From Archilochus colubris (Eukaryota > Chordata > Aves > Apodiformes > Trochilidae), in the NCBI GenBank assembly GCA_023079485.1, contig CM041104.1, positions 3,969,676-4,033,675 of the forward strand: a stretch of DNA of 64,000 nucleotides. Direction: 5' to 3'. A program made the position numbers and the translations under genes. The notes under the pieces are model-generated. The model did not search any database, was not told the DNA's origin, and was given only the letters and a program-made list of their open reading frames with translations. Every line of letters begins with the position of its first letter. The first letter of the stretch is position 1. Shown here piece after piece: positions 1-10,798 of this stretch.

Positions 1-1544
1 AACATTCATGCACGAGCCTTCAGTAAGTGTGAATAAATACAATTCTGTGCAAAATCATTTTTCTAAGTGCTGGAAGAGGAAGCATTCACTTACACTATCA
101 TTCTGCTCAGAGCTAGAGAGGTCAGACACCAGGGAATGAAACACAGCTCAAGGCATTGTGTTGGGTTTTTATATTAGAGATGTCTCACTATCAATCTTTC
201 CTGAAGCAACAGCGCCAAGACTTCCCAAAGCTCCTGTTACTGCCATGTATGCTCCCCAGCATTTGAACCACATATGATGCACAGATAAATCATCAGCAAA
301 ATTCTGAGAACAAAAGTTAAGAAAAAACAACAATAAAAACATCCACTGGTGGATACAATCTTCTGCCTGACACCTCTGCATAATGCTGATGACAATCCTA
401 GGTTAATCACACAGATGATTAATTTATTCTGACGTAAATTCCTTTAAAAACAACATTACAGGTGTAGCAGCTAGCAGGCTGATCTGCCTATGTATTCCTG
501 CTGGCATCTGCATATCTTTGGGATAAGCTGCAAGACAAAGGAGCATGCCGGCATTTTGAGGGATGCAACCATGACAGCCAGTGTTAGAATACGCCTTAGT
601 TACCAACTTTCATTATTTGCCACTCAGAGGATTCATTTACAGGTTCGGACTCTGGTAAAGTGTGCACACTGAAAAACATCCCTCATTTCTAAGTGAGCCA
701 CTGGGAACGGACAAAGTGGTTAAACACCAATCTCCATCCACTCCCTCCTCCATCCTCCCTACCCACACAGCTGCTGTGCTGCCCTCTACTCCCAGCACCC
801 AACGTCCTTCCTTCCCCACTGAACCCAATTTCTTTCCTACTTTTCCCCTACCAACAGCCCTCTTTTTGAAGCTTGGTCATATTTTATGACCACTACCAAC
901 TCTTTGAGGACAGAAAAGTCTTTACAAAGAGGGCAAAAATCACTGCATCCATTCTGAAAGGTTTTCATACATGTTTTATGACCTCTTTGCGCTCATTTAA
1001 ATGGAACCCCTTTTACTTCCCTCTCTGAAAACAGCATGGTGTATCGTGCTAATGACCCCTAAGCGCAATTAGCCCAAGAGCTCTATGTATAAATGAGCCA
1101 TGGACCGGACACAGGGTCCCACATAAGTGATGCCTTTTACCAAGGGCTGCTCTTCACCACCTCATCCAGCTGGGCACACAGGAGGACCGGAGCATAAGAT
1201 GCAACCTCTCCCCCCCCCCCTCGGTTTTGCTATCAATTAGACGAGCGAGCACGTTTCCTCGTCAGGAATAAATTATCCCTTTTTATCTCCGCAGACACAC
1301 ACTTGCCTACACAAACCCTTCAGCACGCCAGCCCTGGGAACCCCGCTGCACTCACTCCCCACACTAAAACCTGACAGGCAGTGCAAGGGGACCCCCACAC
1401 CACGGCTCCCTCCCCTCTCTCCTGCCCACCCACGGGTGACACACGCACCTCGGGAACCCCACACCCCACCCACCTCCAGCCCCACCGCCCCGGCTGCAGC
1501 ACACACACAACACCCCCCCCCTCAACCTCCATGTCCCCCCATAC
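1..1544 (-). other. RIMS4: RIMS4 intron 1 (5' part)
   Basis: This stretch follows the splice donor of the RIMS4 first coding exon, reading leftward on the minus strand, and no further exon is recognised in it. It holds a C run near 1211-1220 and CA/C-rich low-complexity sequence around 1496-1522. Around 985-1110 there is an AT-rich block with TTTAAAT, TAATG, CAATTA and TATAAAT motifs that could be an intronic regulatory element. That reading is by eye only. The intron continues beyond the window. Confidence 0.75.
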
Positions 1545-1641
1545 CCGCGTCCTCCTCGTCGAAGCTGTTCATGCAGGGGAAGTAGATGGCCAGGGCCTCG
1601 AAGGAAGCGGAGAGGCTGAGGCGGCTCTGAGACCGCTCCAT
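1545..1641 (-). CDS. RIMS4: RIMS4 first coding exon (partial gene)
   Basis: This is the N-terminus of regulating synaptic membrane exocytosis protein 4, a gamma-RIM of presynaptic and dendritic sites. Gamma-RIMs keep only the C2B-type domain of the large RIM scaffolds. The 97-nt exon encodes 32 residues plus one base. It starts MERSQSRLSLSASFEALA and ends in an acidic FDEEDA stretch, which I recognise as the start of vertebrate RIMS4 (human ends FDDEDAG). The donor after base 1545 reads G|GTATGG. The split G codon fits the glycine that follows in human RIMS4. The C2 domain exons lie to the left, outside the window. The ATG at 1641-1639 has T at -3 and G at +4, a mediocre initiation context. 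The frame stays open, without another ATG, for at least 93 codons upstream, so a non-AUG extension cannot be excluded. The exon sits in a CpG island with a TATA-less promoter. Identification rests on remembered family sequence. Confidence 0.88.
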
Positions 1642-2065
1642 GAAGAGCCCGGGGCCGGGGGCACCACCGGGGGCCTCGCCCGCCGCCGCCGGCGGCTTGG
1701 CCAGCTTCGCCGCCCCATTCTTCACTCGGAGCACGGCCCGCGGCGTCTTGGCGGCGGCGGCGGCCGCGGTGAAGCGGCGGGGAGAGGAGAGGCGAAGCGG
1801 GAACGCAGATGGGAACCGCTCGGTAGCGGTGCGGTGCCACCTGCTGCCACCCGCCGCTCCGGGAACCGCCCCGGGAACCGCCCCGCACCGCGCCCGCCAG
1901 CGCCGCCGCCAATCGGCGCCCGAAGGAAGGGGAGGGCCGGACCTAACCGAGCCGGGCGGTGGGAGAGGGTGGAGGAGCGGGCGGGGGTCCTGGGACCCGG
2001 CGCAATTTTCCGTAGAGGGGGTCGGGGACGAGGCGTCAGGGAAGCGGGACGGGACTTACCCTGCT
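1642..2065 (-). promoter_or_regulatory. RIMS4: RIMS4 CpG-island promoter and 5' UTR
   Basis: The island runs from about 1545 into about 2065, where CpG density drops sharply. It contains a CCAAT box with CCAATCGG context at 1909-1916 on the plus strand and GC boxes (CCGCCCCG type) at about 1867-1874 and 1878-1885. A further GGGCGG-type site lies near 1954-1959. There is no TATA box in either direction. With CCAAT boxes usually 60-100 bp from the start site, transcription of the minus-strand gene probably begins around 1810-1850. That position is inferred, not seen. The GCC and CGG runs around 1675-1690 and 1750-1767 encode alanine if the upstream frame is used. A divergent plus-strand transcript is possible, as for many CpG islands. 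Confidence 0.75.
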
Positions 2066-5000
2066 CCGCGGCTCCGGCTCTCTCTGTCCCTCCAGAAATA
2101 ATCCTGGGACTTGCAGGATGTTTCTTCCAGAGAGGGGAAGACAAATGGCATTTGGGTTGTCTAAGGGGCTGCGGACCCCTGAGGGAGATGCGAGAGAAAA
2201 AGGTGCTCAGAAACCCCTGGTGTCTGGAGCAGTGGGGACACAAATCCCTCGTGCTCGGTTTCCTCCATGGCCCACATCAGAAGGGGCCTCTGTCTCCACA
2301 GAGAAGGCAGCTCCCAACTCGACTACCATAGCATTTGGTTCCATGTATCGAGCCTTCTCCCTTTTCTTGCCCTTTCACCTGTCAGTATAACCATCCTCAT
2401 TGCCCAGTACACCCCAAAAAAAAGAAAAAAGGTTAAAAAAAAAGCCCGTTTGGAAGTGCCCAAGCTCCCAGGCAGGAAGCATCTAAACCAAGAGGTTTTT
2501 CTTGCTGGTAAAGTGGAGGGCTCCTGCTTGTTCTGGCTCAGTATTTAAATCAGTTCTGCAGACCACTGAATAGGTGGGAGCTTGAGGTGCTACCTGAAGA
2601 AGTGAATCTTAGGTCCTTTCCAACAACTACCTCCTTTTATTCCTCTTCTGGAAAGCCTTATACCAGGCAGTATACTGGTACTTCTGTACCAGTTCAGAAG
2701 TACCAGCTGTCTGCAGGTGTTGGGCACCACTTGCTTCAGAGCAGCATAGACATCACAGATCCCCCTCCTTCCCCTCTTGAGGGAAGGAAACCCAGCATAT
2801 CCCTGTTTATTCAGTGCAACTGTATCTGGGATGGAGATGAGACTCATCATGTTTTCTTACAGCAACTTGGCCTCCCCAGCAAGGATGCTGTGCCCCCAGA
2901 GCACAAAGAGGGTATTTCTCACACACTTGGACTGTCCACCCATCATGATAACCGAATGCCAGCTCACTGAACACATGAGGTGATTAAAACTGTTGGTGCC
3001 ATTCTAAAAAATACAGATTAGAGCCCAACATCTTCATAAGTAAAAGTGCAGCTAAATTGACTCCGTTTAAAGTGCTACAGAAAATGAAAAAGTGCTTTAC
3101 TCCTTCAGTGCTGGAGCCCAGCTGCAGACAACATAATTTTCATACAGTTGACAAATCAATCCATTAAGAATCTTCCATCCACTGGAAATCCTACCAGAGC
3201 TGGAGTGTATTTGTGGATGCCAGTGTCAGGAAGCAGCAAGAGCAGGGTTGGTCCCAGGAACAGAGAGCCCCCAGCACAGAGCAGGAACAACCCCACCAAC
3301 CAGTCCCACACCCCATGAGGCAAAGCAAGGTGGTGGTGGCAACGGGTCCTATGCGTGCAAGGGGTCCCATAGGTACAACAGGTTCAAGGCCAACCAAGGA
3401 AAGCCAAACACCAGTTAAGGAACTAGTGTGAAACAAACTCACCGACATCATGACCCAGCATAAACTGAAAGCCCTTGGAGTTGGAGGTTAAATAGAAGGT
3501 GAATGTGAGCCCCACTAGAGGCTCATCAGGGCAATTAGCGCCTATTAGTGGACTCCCAGCCCTGGCACCTGGAGTCTTCATTACTGGTAATGCATTCAGA
3601 ATGGTACAGGTCATTTGAATATCAGATGCTAAGCTTTCCTATAGAAAACATGGGGGTTTTATTAAAAAACTAATCAAAATTTGCTCTGGGGTTAGTGAGT
3701 TACATGAATTCCTTCATCAAAGCTAGGCTGGGGAAGCAATAAAGCAGAAGGAACAGAATGAACTTATTACAGACAATGATGACTCCAGGTCTGAGTTTTG
3801 AAAGCCAGGGACATCAGTGAGGAATGTATTACCATATGTTTAAGAAGATATTTCAATAGCACCAATCAGGGCATTAGCAGCAGCTATGGGGACAAATCCA
3901 AGTGCATGAAAGCTATTAAGACAGGAGCTGTCTGCCCATTCTGGCAGCACATTTGGTCGGAGCATCAAGAGACATCTGTGAACCAAAATCTGCTTCCAGG
4001 TTCCCAGGCTACCTTGAAATGCTGAGAGTTCCTTTCTGTTTATTTAAAGCACACAAGGAAAAATTTAAATGGGGAATAGAAATTGAACCTCAAGTTTATG
4101 CTGTGGTCATCAAAATGTCACTTGTTTCACTACTACTTGAAAGCACAGTGAGGGCAGAGGTATCATTGCCTAATGGACAGCACAGGTGTGTGGTTGGGTG
4201 GCTGATTTATATCCCTAGCACCCTTCTAAGTCCTCTGCTTTCTTCACTAGTGGACCAGGACTGAAGACCCTTCTTCTTGGAGTGCTTTGAGATCTCCCTG
4301 TGAGGTGCTGAGGAAGACTATTATCATCACCCACATCACCACTGTGCACCTTTCTCCATGCTTCATCCACCACATTCCTCTCCCTCTGCAGGTACAATTC
4401 AAACCCCTTGCATCTGCACCGCTTCTCAGCACCAGTTGGTCACACCTTCTCATATCTCCTTTTGTGCATTTTGTTTTTCCCACCTGTCCCACACCTCCCT
4501 CTTTACCATACCTATGGGACCAGCCATGCTTAAGCCCTTTACTGCACCCTTCTGTTCCAGAGATGCTTGAGCTGAGTGCTCTCAGCATCATCCTGTGCTT
4601 TTGGTGTTATCTGCCTCTCATTTTCCTGCTGCACTGGACTCCTCAGGACCTGTCTGATTTGTGTACTGCAGGGCTGTCTGATTACTGGTTGGGCCAAAAC
4701 ATCCTAAACCAAAACCATTTACCTTAAAGTGAGACAAAATGCATTGACAGCTGGAAATCAGATGGATGGGTAAAGGTGTAATGCCCTCCAGATGCCTGGA
4801 GGAAACAGTTTGTTTTGGCTGCCTGCTTAAGGGAAATAAGGATTAGCAGTGAAGCTGGAAACTTCATGTTTCCATCTGTCCATACATGTTCTTCTTCACT
4901 GACCATCATGGGCAGAAAGATCCTTGGGATAAACTTAGAGAAGTGAGGATAAGCAAGGAGGAAGATTCCTGTGATGTTGTCAGTAAGTTGAGGGTATAAC

Positions 5001-8000
5001 TGAGAACTAATAAACTCAAAGATTTATTACCTACAGAACAGCACGTCTGTGGCTGCTCTGGTGGAAGTGGTTAATTGATTGTTTCCCCAGTGAAGCAGGC
5101 TCTGACTGATTGAACCATGGAAAGCTCTGATAGATTTTTCCTGCTGGTTCTTTCTCTTCCCACTTGTCACATGGGAAGAGCTTGTATTTTTGCCTTGAGT
5201 CTTAGGTATCTGGGTCAGCCTAGGAGGTTTGTTTTTACACACTGCAGTGGCACCATACACTGCCCTCTCCACCTTCTGCTCCCTGCCTTCCAGCTCTGTG
5301 TATATCTGTTTGGAAATGAAGCCAAACTCCCTGATTTGATCTCTCTACCGTGGCTGCCCATTGCTTGCTCAAAAAAAGAGTCTATTTGCTGGGAGCTCAA
5401 ATGCAATGGAGGAGAAACCCTGATAGTGAGAACACATCTTGTGCATAAGTCTACCCAGAGTCAACACAGCAACCCTATGAGTAAGGAGAGCTGAGCTCCT
5501 CTCTGTCTCATACTCCCTCTTCCTTCCATGGTTCAGAGCTGGTTAATACACAACGTACTCCAGCTCCCCAAAGCAACTTCAAAGCTGATCATCCCTGCTC
5601 TCCAGGGCTTTAATTGATTCCCTTCCCAGGTTTCAGTTCCTCTCGATCTTTCTGGGCAGGCTGGAGTGTAGGAGGTGAGATGTGCTGAGCATGGACAGAC
5701 ATAACCAGTGAATAAACACCACATAATGGTTTGGTGTTTGGGACTATGCTGAGAGATGCTGTCTCATGAGCCCAACCAGACCAAGTACCACAGTTTCACT
5801 GGGCTTGGTTGTTGTACATTTGCATAACAATACACGCTTTAAATGGTATTTCTTATTTGTTTTGAGGGAATATTGCTGACTGATTCCCTGAAGAAGCAGG
5901 CGTAGTGCAAACACAGAATGAAAGCCAAGTGCTTACTGTCCAAGTAGTCAAGACAAAGAACAGAAGGCAGTATATTTTTTTCTTACACAAGTGTAGGATA
6001 TGAAGCATGGGAGTTTTACTTGGCTTGTCCAGGACCTCATAAGGAAAGTCTCTGTTAGAGCCAAGAATTGAATGCAGGTTTCCTGCCTTAATCTCAAGAC
6101 TACTTTCTGCTTTTTACTAATACAAGTAGTATTTTAAACATAGCAAAATTACATGGTAAGCCAAACAGGCTTTTACAGCATCCTTTGCTGGTTGGGATCC
6201 AGACAAGCCAGGAGTGCTCTGGTTTGTTGATAGCTCAACCTCATACATGCCCTGCTGTGGCACAGGGAGCACTGGCCTGAGGAACTAGCCAGGATGCCAT
6301 GCCATGTGCACAGTGTAGTTCAAAATACACTGCACTTCTTTAAACCCAAAACCCCAGCTAGAAGCAGATTTGTTTTCATTCTTGCTGTTCTTCCACCCTT
6401 CTCTCCTAATATCCTGTTGTCATAGAGTCACATCTCTCCCTCTTTGGTGATCAAAAATAAGCCCACAAAGGTGCTAAACCACCAGTGAGACAGAGCTGAG
6501 AGGATGAGGAATGAGCAGCTGAGCCAGCAGCCCTGGGGCCCTTGCTAGCTCTGCTTCTTCTCACATTTGCCTAGCCCACTTTTTTCAGAAGGGTTAAGAG
6601 AACATGAGGCTTCTCAGCACAAGCTGCACTCTTGCTTTTACTGTTGGCATCTACTAAATCTGGATGGGTTCAGCCCATTCAGTGGCTTCCAACCCCTGGA
6701 ATGTTGGGAAATGAGCTGGAGACTGCCATGGGGTGTAACTCAGCAGACCATCTTCTGCTTCACTGTGCCTCCCCAAAAATTGGGGCTTGGGGTGTTTTTT
6801 TGGGGGGGATTTTGTTTTGATTGAGACATCCAGGATGAGTAAATGGCTGTTAAATCAGGCTGATTGTTTACTGATGACTAAAATGTGGACCCAGACTGAT
6901 GTAGTGCAGGGTAGCTGTAATTTTTAGATACATATTGTCTTTTGCCATATTCAGCCACTAGCAAAATGAAAGAGGAAATACCTGCTTGTAGAAAATGCTG
7001 CTAAAATCAGGTACTGCTTATTGACTTCCCTGATTTATCATAAAGATACCACCTCCCTAGGTACTGGGCTGTTCCCCAGCTCTCCAGGCTGGGAAATGCC
7101 AGCCACAGTGAGGAATAGCTGGAGAGGAGAAAGAAGATGGAAATGCAAAAGCAGTAAGGAGGTAACATAATGCTGAACTGAACGAGGAACAAGAGAAGGA
7201 AAGGACTGGGGAGTTAAACCAGTCCAAAGAAGTTTTGCAGACACAGTCAAGTTCAAGAGAACTGAAGAAAGGGACTTCAGGCACATCCTACAGGCAGGAG
7301 CAAAAATGAGACAATAATTAGAAATTCATGTACAGGAATAGCCCATCTAGCTCCTCTAAATACCTTCAGAAGGAAATTCCCAGCTTGAAGCTCAGTCAGT
7401 AGTCAGGAACACCTGCATGAAAGCAGGAGTCTGACTGCCCAGTGATGGAGCAGCTCAGGCAGGTGGGTATCTGTCCTGCATAGGTGTGAAAATGCAGAAG
7501 ACCTTTGAAAACCTGAACCACAGTGTCTTCATCCTGTAGACCAGACATTTGGTGGAAAATATCCCAAGGCTTTGAGAGAGGGAAGTTAGGAAATCGTGGA
7601 TGAATGAAAGCATGGAATTGTTCAGCCCTTTCATTCATCCCCGCTCACGGTGTTGGCATTGTCACAAGCGGAGGCGATGCTGGGAATGACAGGTGGAATT
7701 TAGTGCATTTGAATTTTAATCAGCAATTATTGTAAAACACAATAATGCTTCAACTGGTGGGTAATTGAGCTCCAATTCCAAAAATATAGACTCATCCACT
7801 CTAGCTGTAAAATTTCCAACCTCTTTCCTCCAAGCAAACTAGCATATAGAAATGTATGAATTATAACAAAGCAAAGTAATGATGGCTGGAGAATTAAGAT
7901 GGTTCAGAACTATCCAGCCAAATTACATAGCAGTAGTATGGCACCCATCCCAGGTCATGCTTAGAAAAATTCAGGCTCCCTTCTCTCACTAGGAGACTCT

Positions 8001-10774
8001 GTCTCCACCCGATTCCCGCTGTGCAAACACATGAGCATATGTTTGTGTGTGTGAAAGGAGAGTAAATGTTTAAATACTGTTGTAGTGCCAATGTTCAGTG
8101 CCAAGACTGGGACATTATGTTACCTGTGAGTAGCCCATTCCCTGGAAGGAATACAAAAAACCAGGGAAGCTCATCTTTCCAATGAGATTAGTGTCTGAGT
8201 GTGAAAATATGATTCTAGCTTTCCAGCTAAGGATGCAGCTGTGAGCTGTCCCCCTGTGATGGAGCTGGGCAGAACACCCCCTTGGTGCAGAATACCCCCA
8301 GACCCTCCCAGGGAGCACCCCAAGGCATCAAGTCAGCTTTATGGGGTTTGGGCAGTGCAGCCTCTCATCAAGAGGCCAAGAAACCCAGCAGATAAGGGCA
8401 ACTGAGCTCTGTGCTGCATCAACTGGTGTGCTGCTGGTGCTCCAGCTAAATGGGAGCTGATTTTGCTTGGGTTTTGCTGTATTTTGTGGCATAAGCTTTC
8501 TCTTGGAGCAGATACCTCTCAGCAGCTCAGTGAACAGTAATTTAATTTAGATTTAATGTTAGGATTTGTGTCCTTTAGTTGCCAGAACATGTAATCATGT
8601 GGACAAAATGTTCCTCTCTGCAGCGTGTGTCTCATCTCAGCATTTCTGCTCCCTCTGCAGGAACAGCACATTGGGGTCATCAATGCTGCCAAAGTTGGTG
8701 ACTTTCAGACTGCCATCCTCTTTGCACACACACACCCAGCCTGGGAGGCAGCAGGTCTATGAAAGATCTTTTCTAAATTAGACTGTTGAGTTTGTAACAA
8801 GAGGACAGATAGAATCCTGCGCCTGGCTTCCTACAAATGGGCTTTAGTACTTGTAAAGGTTGCAGCAAATGGATTTGCTCTGGGCTTGGGTAGACTTTGA
8901 TAGATGTAGACAATGAGAGGTGATGCAACATAGTGGCTACAGCAGAACTGCATCTTCGAGAGAGAAATAGCTTCAAGCACTTCAGGACACTTCAGATGTG
9001 TCACCATCTCTTTCCTTTCCTGTGCTGAGCCTAGTCTCAGAAGACATAGGCTTTTGTGTCTTGCAGAGGGGGGCAAGACTCTAGAAGATGGTGGTGAAAG
9101 GGAAAAATGCTTTTTCTGGATCTCAAAAGCCAGCAACAGTTTGGTAAAATTTGTTTGTGTTTTTACAGTTCTGCCACAAATGCTGCTTTTACCCTTTTTC
9201 TTGTTTTGCCTTGTCTTCTCCCTCCCTCCTTCCTCCAGACTGCAATAACCATGTTCCAAAATGAAAGGAAGATTTACTTGTCTGCAGTTACCAAAAGGGC
9301 TAAATTTGTCATAGATTATGCACATTTTTCACAATGCAGCATTTTCTGCTGAACTTGTGAGGAATAATATTACATAAGGAGCCCCTAACAGATTGTTTAT
9401 AGAAGAATATACAAGACAAATAATTTGAAGCTGTGACTCAAACTGTGTAACTGCAAACTGGAGGCAAGACTAGTTATGCTCAACCAAGTGATAGCACAAC
9501 CTTTACCATAATTCTCAAAAACCTTGTATCAAATTAAAAATAGAGATCTCAATAACCTGCTGTAGTCTTCACCAGGAAGCTCAGATTTACCTTCACAACT
9601 CTCTTCTGTCTTTTGATATAACCTGTCCTAAACCAAAAAATAATGTGCTCTACCTTTCAAAATGCCTTATTTATATACCATAAAGAGACTGCTATTTCAA
9701 GTGTTCTAAGTCCTCTGTTCTCTAAGTATAGAAAACTATAGGAGGAAACATAAGGGATTTTGTACTGAGAAGATCATCTATCTTCTGAAAATTTAAAATT
9801 AAGGAAGCATGTGATAAAGTTCACTACAAGCATATCTTGGAAATATATTTGTACATTGATTGCTTTAGTAGTCCCAGAGCTATTATGTTTCTTATCATCT
9901 GTCTATAAAGATACATCAGTTCTGGTAGTCCCAGTAAAAACCCAGATAATGTTTTCATGCTTTTACAGTCTATATTTCAAACCAAGTACCTGAAAGTATT
10001 ACTCCATTTCTTATCTCACCAGTCTTATTTTTATTCCCCTCTTCATGGTTAATTTGAACTTTTTTTTTTTTCCAGTTTTTAAAAATTCATCAAATCATTC
10101 ACCTTTATTAATTTTTGAGGGCATCATTGCCAACATTCCTAATGCAAGTCAATCTGGGTTTCACACATTTTCACACTCATTCAAATACTCAGAGAAAGTA
10201 CTGAAAACATTTTATTGTATTTTTTAACTTCTGCAGCTAAATAGACTGCCTCATCTGAAGTTCAACTATTAAAGCATTTATCCTTATTTCCTGAAAACCT
10301 GTCCTTTCTTAACTTCAATTCTTACCACTGAAGGCTTAATGTTCTCATTTCACAAAGGTACTGTGTTCAATTTCCTTGACACTGGTGGAAAACATCTTCA
10401 GTGTCCTTTTCACAAAATAGAGTTGCAACCGTGATTCAGAACTGCTGAAAAACTGCTTTAATAAAACAGGATACTTGTCATATGAAAGAAAATATGGTTT
10501 GAATGCACCTTAGAGGTCAATAAATCTGCTGCTGGCTGGCTGTAGAGATAACTACCTTGTCTTACAAGGTCCAAGAATTGCTTTTAGTGTACTTCAATAA
10601 AATTGTTGGGGATGTAGAAATATGAGAAGGATGTATTCACCATTGATTATTCATCAGCACTTATTGTACCAGCTCTTCTTTGGGTCCCCTGTGGACTGGG
10701 TGGGTGGTACAATCCTCATCTTGGAAGTTCAGGTTTGGGGTTTTTTTCTTAGTTTTCTGAACAGAGTGTTTGTT
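2066..10774. other. intergenic sequence upstream of RIMS4
   Basis: No gene is supported here. Open frames are short, overlap on both strands, and show no domain or consistent splice sites. Visible items are an A-rich tract at about 2413-2445, a T/G run near 6790-6820, an AT-rich palindrome near 7726-7746, and a poly-T of about 13 at about 10060-10073. The remainder is ordinary mixed-composition sequence with few CpGs. Confidence 0.7.
7726..7746. promoter_or_regulatory. AT-rich perfect inverted repeat with SOX-like half sites
   Basis: ATTATTGT at 7726-7733 and ACAATAAT at 7739-7746 are exact reverse complements separated by five bases. Each arm contains an ACAAT/ATTGT core like a SOX HMG-box site. 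The surrounding 7690-7780 block is rich in TTTAAT, TAATTG and CAATTA words of the homeodomain type. No conservation data are available here, so regulatory function is conjecture. Confidence 0.25.
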
Positions 10775-10798
10775 TCTCTCTCTCTCTCTCTCTCTCTC
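10775..10798. repeat. (TC)12 microsatellite
   Basis: Twelve uninterrupted TC dinucleotides preceded by TGTT and followed by CT. It lies in otherwise unremarkable intergenic sequence. Confidence 0.95.

Noticed and set aside
1364..2331. Long overlapping open frames on both strands (up to 316 codons) in the CpG island
   Set aside because: GC-rich DNA has few stop codons. The frames overlap antisense, are dominated by R, G, P and A runs, and only the short RIMS4 frame at 1641-1545 has a recognisable protein and a splice donor.
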